DNA of 64,000 nucleotides from Geobacteraceae bacterium (GTDB lineage Bacteria; Desulfobacterota; Desulfuromonadia; Geobacterales; Pseudopelobacteraceae), in assembly GCA_025355965.1 (NCBI GenBank), contig JANXYR010000036.1, positions 1 through 64,000 of the forward strand. Reading direction: 5' to 3'. Position numbers and translations under genes: made by a program. Shown one piece after another: positions 61,565 through 64,000 of the stretch; the stretch's first letter is position 1, and the number at the start of each line of letters is the position of its first letter. The notes below the pieces were generated by a model. That model was not told the origin of the DNA. It saw only the letters and a list, made by a program, of their open reading frames with translations, and did no database searches.

Positions 61565-64000
61565 ATGCCACAGACCGATTATTACAAGTATAACCCGCTG
61601 GTTCACCGGAACCGGAAATTGAGCAAGTCCACATCCGAATGGGTGCGTTCATTTTCCTGTGAGGATCTCAAGCCTTTGATTGTCTGCCGTGGACCGATCC
61701 GTAAAGAGGCAATGGACGTTTATGAAGAGATGGGAATCTCTCATTACGGCATCCTGCTTTCAGAGAAGGATTCGATCATCTACCCTAGTGCACTGGCACC
61801 GGAACTGCGCCAGTTGACCGATTCCCGCCGGGTCCACCGGGTCCCTGACTACAGCGGCGCCAGCAAGGAAGAACGGGTTGAGCGTATCAACCAGATCATC
61901 CAGATGGCCAAGGATAACGGCTATGACTCAATCTTCGCCGGTTACGGATTTATGGCTGAGGATGAAGAGTTTGTGTCTGCTATTGAAAAGGCGGGCCTCA
62001 AGTTTATCGGGCCGTGCGCTGTTACTCAGGCGCGAGCAGGCAAGAAAGACGAAGCCAAGCGTACCGCCCTGCAGGTAAATGTCAGTGTTACTCCCGGTAT
62101 TGATAACGTAACAGCCCGAACCCTGCTCAAAAAATACCCGACCCGTGAGAAGCTGCTCAAGCTGGTTGAAGCAGAAGGGTTGGCTTGCGATAAAAAGGTT
62201 CTGGACGATAAGAAGATCGCTATAGAAGTGTTGGCGGATCATGTCCTTATGACCTCATATAGCAAGGGAATCGACCTCTTTTCTATTGAAGAGCTCTGTG
62301 CCCAGGTACAGATTGAAGTGACCGAGCTGTTCAAAAAATACCCGCAGAGCCGCTTCCGTATCAAGGCAATCGGCGGCGGTGGCGGTAAGGGGCAGCGTCT
62401 TCTGGGTGCATCGCTGTTGGCGCTAAAAAAAGCTGATGAAAAGGCGATTGCCAAGGCGGCTGCCGAAGCTCCTGCCATGGTGCGTGAGGTGCTGAACGAG
62501 GTCAAGGCCAATGGCGTCGGTGAAAATAAAAACGTCCTGATCGAGCTGAACATCGAGCAGACCCGTCACAATGAGATTCAGCTGCTCGGGAATGGTGACT
62601 GGTGTATTTCTCTTGGTGGTCGCGATTGTTCTCTGCAGATGCACGAGCAGAAACTTCTTGAGGTTTCTGTCACTCAGGAAGGGCTGATGGCCGCAATTCT
62701 AAAGGCCAAGGCTGCCGGTAGAAAAGAAGAGGTTAAAGCCCTTGAGTCTGATCTGAAAGTGCTCGCACGGATGGAAGAGGAGTCGGCCCGCTTTGGCCAG
62801 GCCGTAAAGCTGGATTCTGCCTCTACCTTTGAATGCATTGTTGACCGTGATCGTCACTTCTTTATGGAGGTGAACACCCGCATTCAGGTTGAACACCGCG
62901 TCACTGAACTTTGCTACAGCCTCAAGTTTACCAATCCAAAAGACAGTAAGGATTTCTTTATTGTCGAATCTCTGGTAGAGGCTATGGCCCTGCTGGCAGA
63001 GCACAAAAAACGTCTGCCAAAGCCGGAGCGAATTGTTCGTTTCAACGCTTCGGTCGAGGCGCGCCTCAACGCAACCGACGCATCACTGTCGCCACATGCC
63101 GGCGGAATGATTCGTTACTGGTCGAAACCGATCAAAGGTGAAGTCCGTGATGATCAGGGCATCTGCATGCTCAATCCGGATACCGGCATCTTTATGAAAT
63201 ACAAAGTAGCCGGTGCCTACGACTCCAATATCGCCCTGCTCCTTACCAAGGGTGATGATCGCCAGTCCAGCTACGAGCGCCTCTCCAATGTATTGTGCAG
63301 CACTACGCTACGGGGCAGTGCATTGGCCACAAACCTTGAGTTCCATTATGGCCTGGTCAACTGGTTCCTCGGTAGGAACGTTATGGCCAAGCCGACGACC
63401 CGCTTTGTGCTTCCCTATCTGGCACTGGTCGGTACCCTCAAGGAGGAGGCCAATAAGCTGGACGAGGTATATGCCTTCTTCCAGATGAAGAAACACTATG
63501 CCAAACAGATTTCTGAGCAGTTTGCCGATCAGCCTGATGTCTGTGCCAAAGAGCTAAAAAACATGTCTTCCCTGCTCGATCGTAAGGGGACCCTGATCAC
63601 TCGCCCGATGGAACGCCTCCTTGGTGATCCGCACCTCCTCTCGGGGTGGCTGAGCATGAACACGAAGAACTTCCGCATCGACAAGGGGAGAGTCGTCTGG
63701 TTGAGGAATCCTCTTGGTGTTCTCAACGAAACCTACGAATATCTGCATATGAATTACCGCCAGCACAAACCGGCTTCAGAGATCATTTGGGACCATGATA
63801 ACGAGTTGCTGCAGCAGTCGTTGCACTTCTACCGTACCTTGCGTGAAAAACTGGGGCTTGAACGGGACGAGTATTTCAAGCTTAATGAGTTGGTCAAGAA
63901 GGAAAAACCGCAGGCCGGTTTTGATGCGGATACTTGGGAACAGATCCGTTCTGCCCACTTTGGTTATGAAGCCGGACTTGAATTGTTGGGCATGTTATTC
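61565..64000 (+). CDS. biotin carboxylase subunit, unusually long (partial, runs off the end)
   Basis: At least 812 residues are encoded with no stop before the window edge. Biotin carboxylase landmarks are present: GYGFMAEDEEFV and GPCAVTQARAGKKDEAK (pre-ATP-grasp part), the Gly-rich loop AIGGGGGKGQR near residue 267, and EVNTRIQVEHRVTEL near 436. In ordinary AccC these come about 100 to 150 residues earlier, so there is an insertion before the ATP-grasp loop. No biotin-attachment MKM is seen in the window. Its pairing with the carboxyltransferase is certain from position. Confidence 0.9.
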   Translation, partial: MPQTDYYKYNPLVHRNRKLSKSTSEWVRSFSCEDLKPLIVCRGPIRKEAMDVYEEMGISHYGILLSEKDSIIYPSALAPELRQLTDSRRVHRVPDYSGASKEERVERINQIIQMAKDNGYDSIFAGYGFMAEDEEFVSAIEKAGLKFIGPCAVTQARAGKKDEAKRTALQVNVSVTPGIDNVTARTLLKKYPTREKLLKLVEAEGLACDKKVLDDKKIAIEVLADHVLMTSYSKGIDLFSIEELCAQVQIEVTELFKKYPQSRFRIKAIGGGGGKGQRLLGASLLALKKADEKAIAKAAAEAPAMVREVLNEVKANGVGENKNVLIELNIEQTRHNEIQLLGNGDWCISLGGRDCSLQMHEQKLLEVSVTQEGLMAAILKAKAAGRKEEVKALESDLKVLARMEEESARFGQAVKLDSASTFECIVDRDRHFFMEVNTRIQVEHRVTELCYSLKFTNPKDSKDFFIVESLVEAMALLAEHKKRLPKPERIVRFNASVEARLNATDASLSPHAGGMIRYWSKPIKGEVRDDQGICMLNPDTGIFMKYKVAGAYDSNIALLLTKGDDRQSSYERLSNVLCSTTLRGSALATNLEFHYGLVNWFLGRNVMAKPTTRFVLPYLALVGTLKEEANKLDEVYAFFQMKKHYAKQISEQFADQPDVCAKELKNMSSLLDRKGTLITRPMERLLGDPHLLSGWLSMNTKNFRIDKGRVVWLRNPLGVLNETYEYLHMNYRQHKPASEIIWDHDNELLQQSLHFYRTLREKLGLERDEYFKLNELVKKEKPQAGFDADTWEQIRSAHFGYEAGLELLGMLF

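Overview
The window looks like chromosome of a Geobacter-like desulfuromonad (Deltaproteobacteria / Desulfobacterota). The main clues are two large multiheme c-type cytochromes, a GEMM-I cyclic-dinucleotide riboswitch in front of one of them, a double-cubane 2-hydroxyacyl-CoA dehydratase-type reductase with its ATPase, dense two-component and chemotaxis-type signalling, and core genes (rnj, dnaB, topA, trmFO, dprA, pilT). Most content is ordinary chromosome. I saw no rRNA, tRNA, CRISPR array or intact insertion sequence.

Layout. 1-2.6 kb is a decayed accessory patch: a YopX-type phage gene, a three-unit tandem repeat, a frameshifted AlbA_2/RecG-like gene and what looks like the C-terminal tail of a lost restriction-modification enzyme. 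2.6-8.1 kb is housekeeping on the minus strand: RNase J, two small membrane proteins, an acyltransferase, a release-factor-like protein, an rRNA methyltransferase, a 56-residue membrane protein and Mog. 8.3-17.2 kb is electron-transfer territory: a 10-haem-site cytochrome behind a GEMM riboswitch, a double-cubane reductase / activase / rhodanese operon with a divergent LysR regulator, then a cytochrome / TPR / cysteine-less thioredoxin-fold operon. 17.4-22.7 kb holds a pseudouridine synthase and a five-gene operon with a sigma-54 response regulator, a histidine kinase, an outer-membrane barrel and two low-complexity secreted proteins, preceded by a possible sigma-54 promoter.

23-28.6 kb holds an orphan HipB-like regulator, a CcdA plus thioredoxin-like pair, a methyltransferase, a J-domain protein, a rhodanese, a DEAD-box helicase, a sterol-desaturase-family protein and moaC. 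28.7-33.7 kb is an overlapping gene block for a nucleotidyltransferase, a fused trehalose-6-phosphate synthase/phosphatase and an alkaline-phosphatase-type phosphoglycerate mutase, then a TIM-barrel protein. 33.8-39 kb has a small moaC remnant, an outer-membrane protein, pilT, a degenerate PilB-like protein and dnaB.

39-49.5 kb is one large signalling operon: a three-receiver hybrid kinase, a phosphate-binding-like periplasmic protein, a HAMP-GAF protein without kinase, CheR, CheB and a second hybrid kinase. 49.5-64 kb holds a U32 protease-family protein and then plus-strand genes: a YbgF-like lipoprotein, a LysM protein, dprA, topA, trmFO, a GlcF-like iron-sulfur protein, a XRE-cupin regulator, and a carboxyltransferase plus an unusually long biotin carboxylase that runs off the end.

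Start codons were moved inward where a clear ribosome binding site and family length favoured it. All functional names are read from motifs by eye; no database search was possible.
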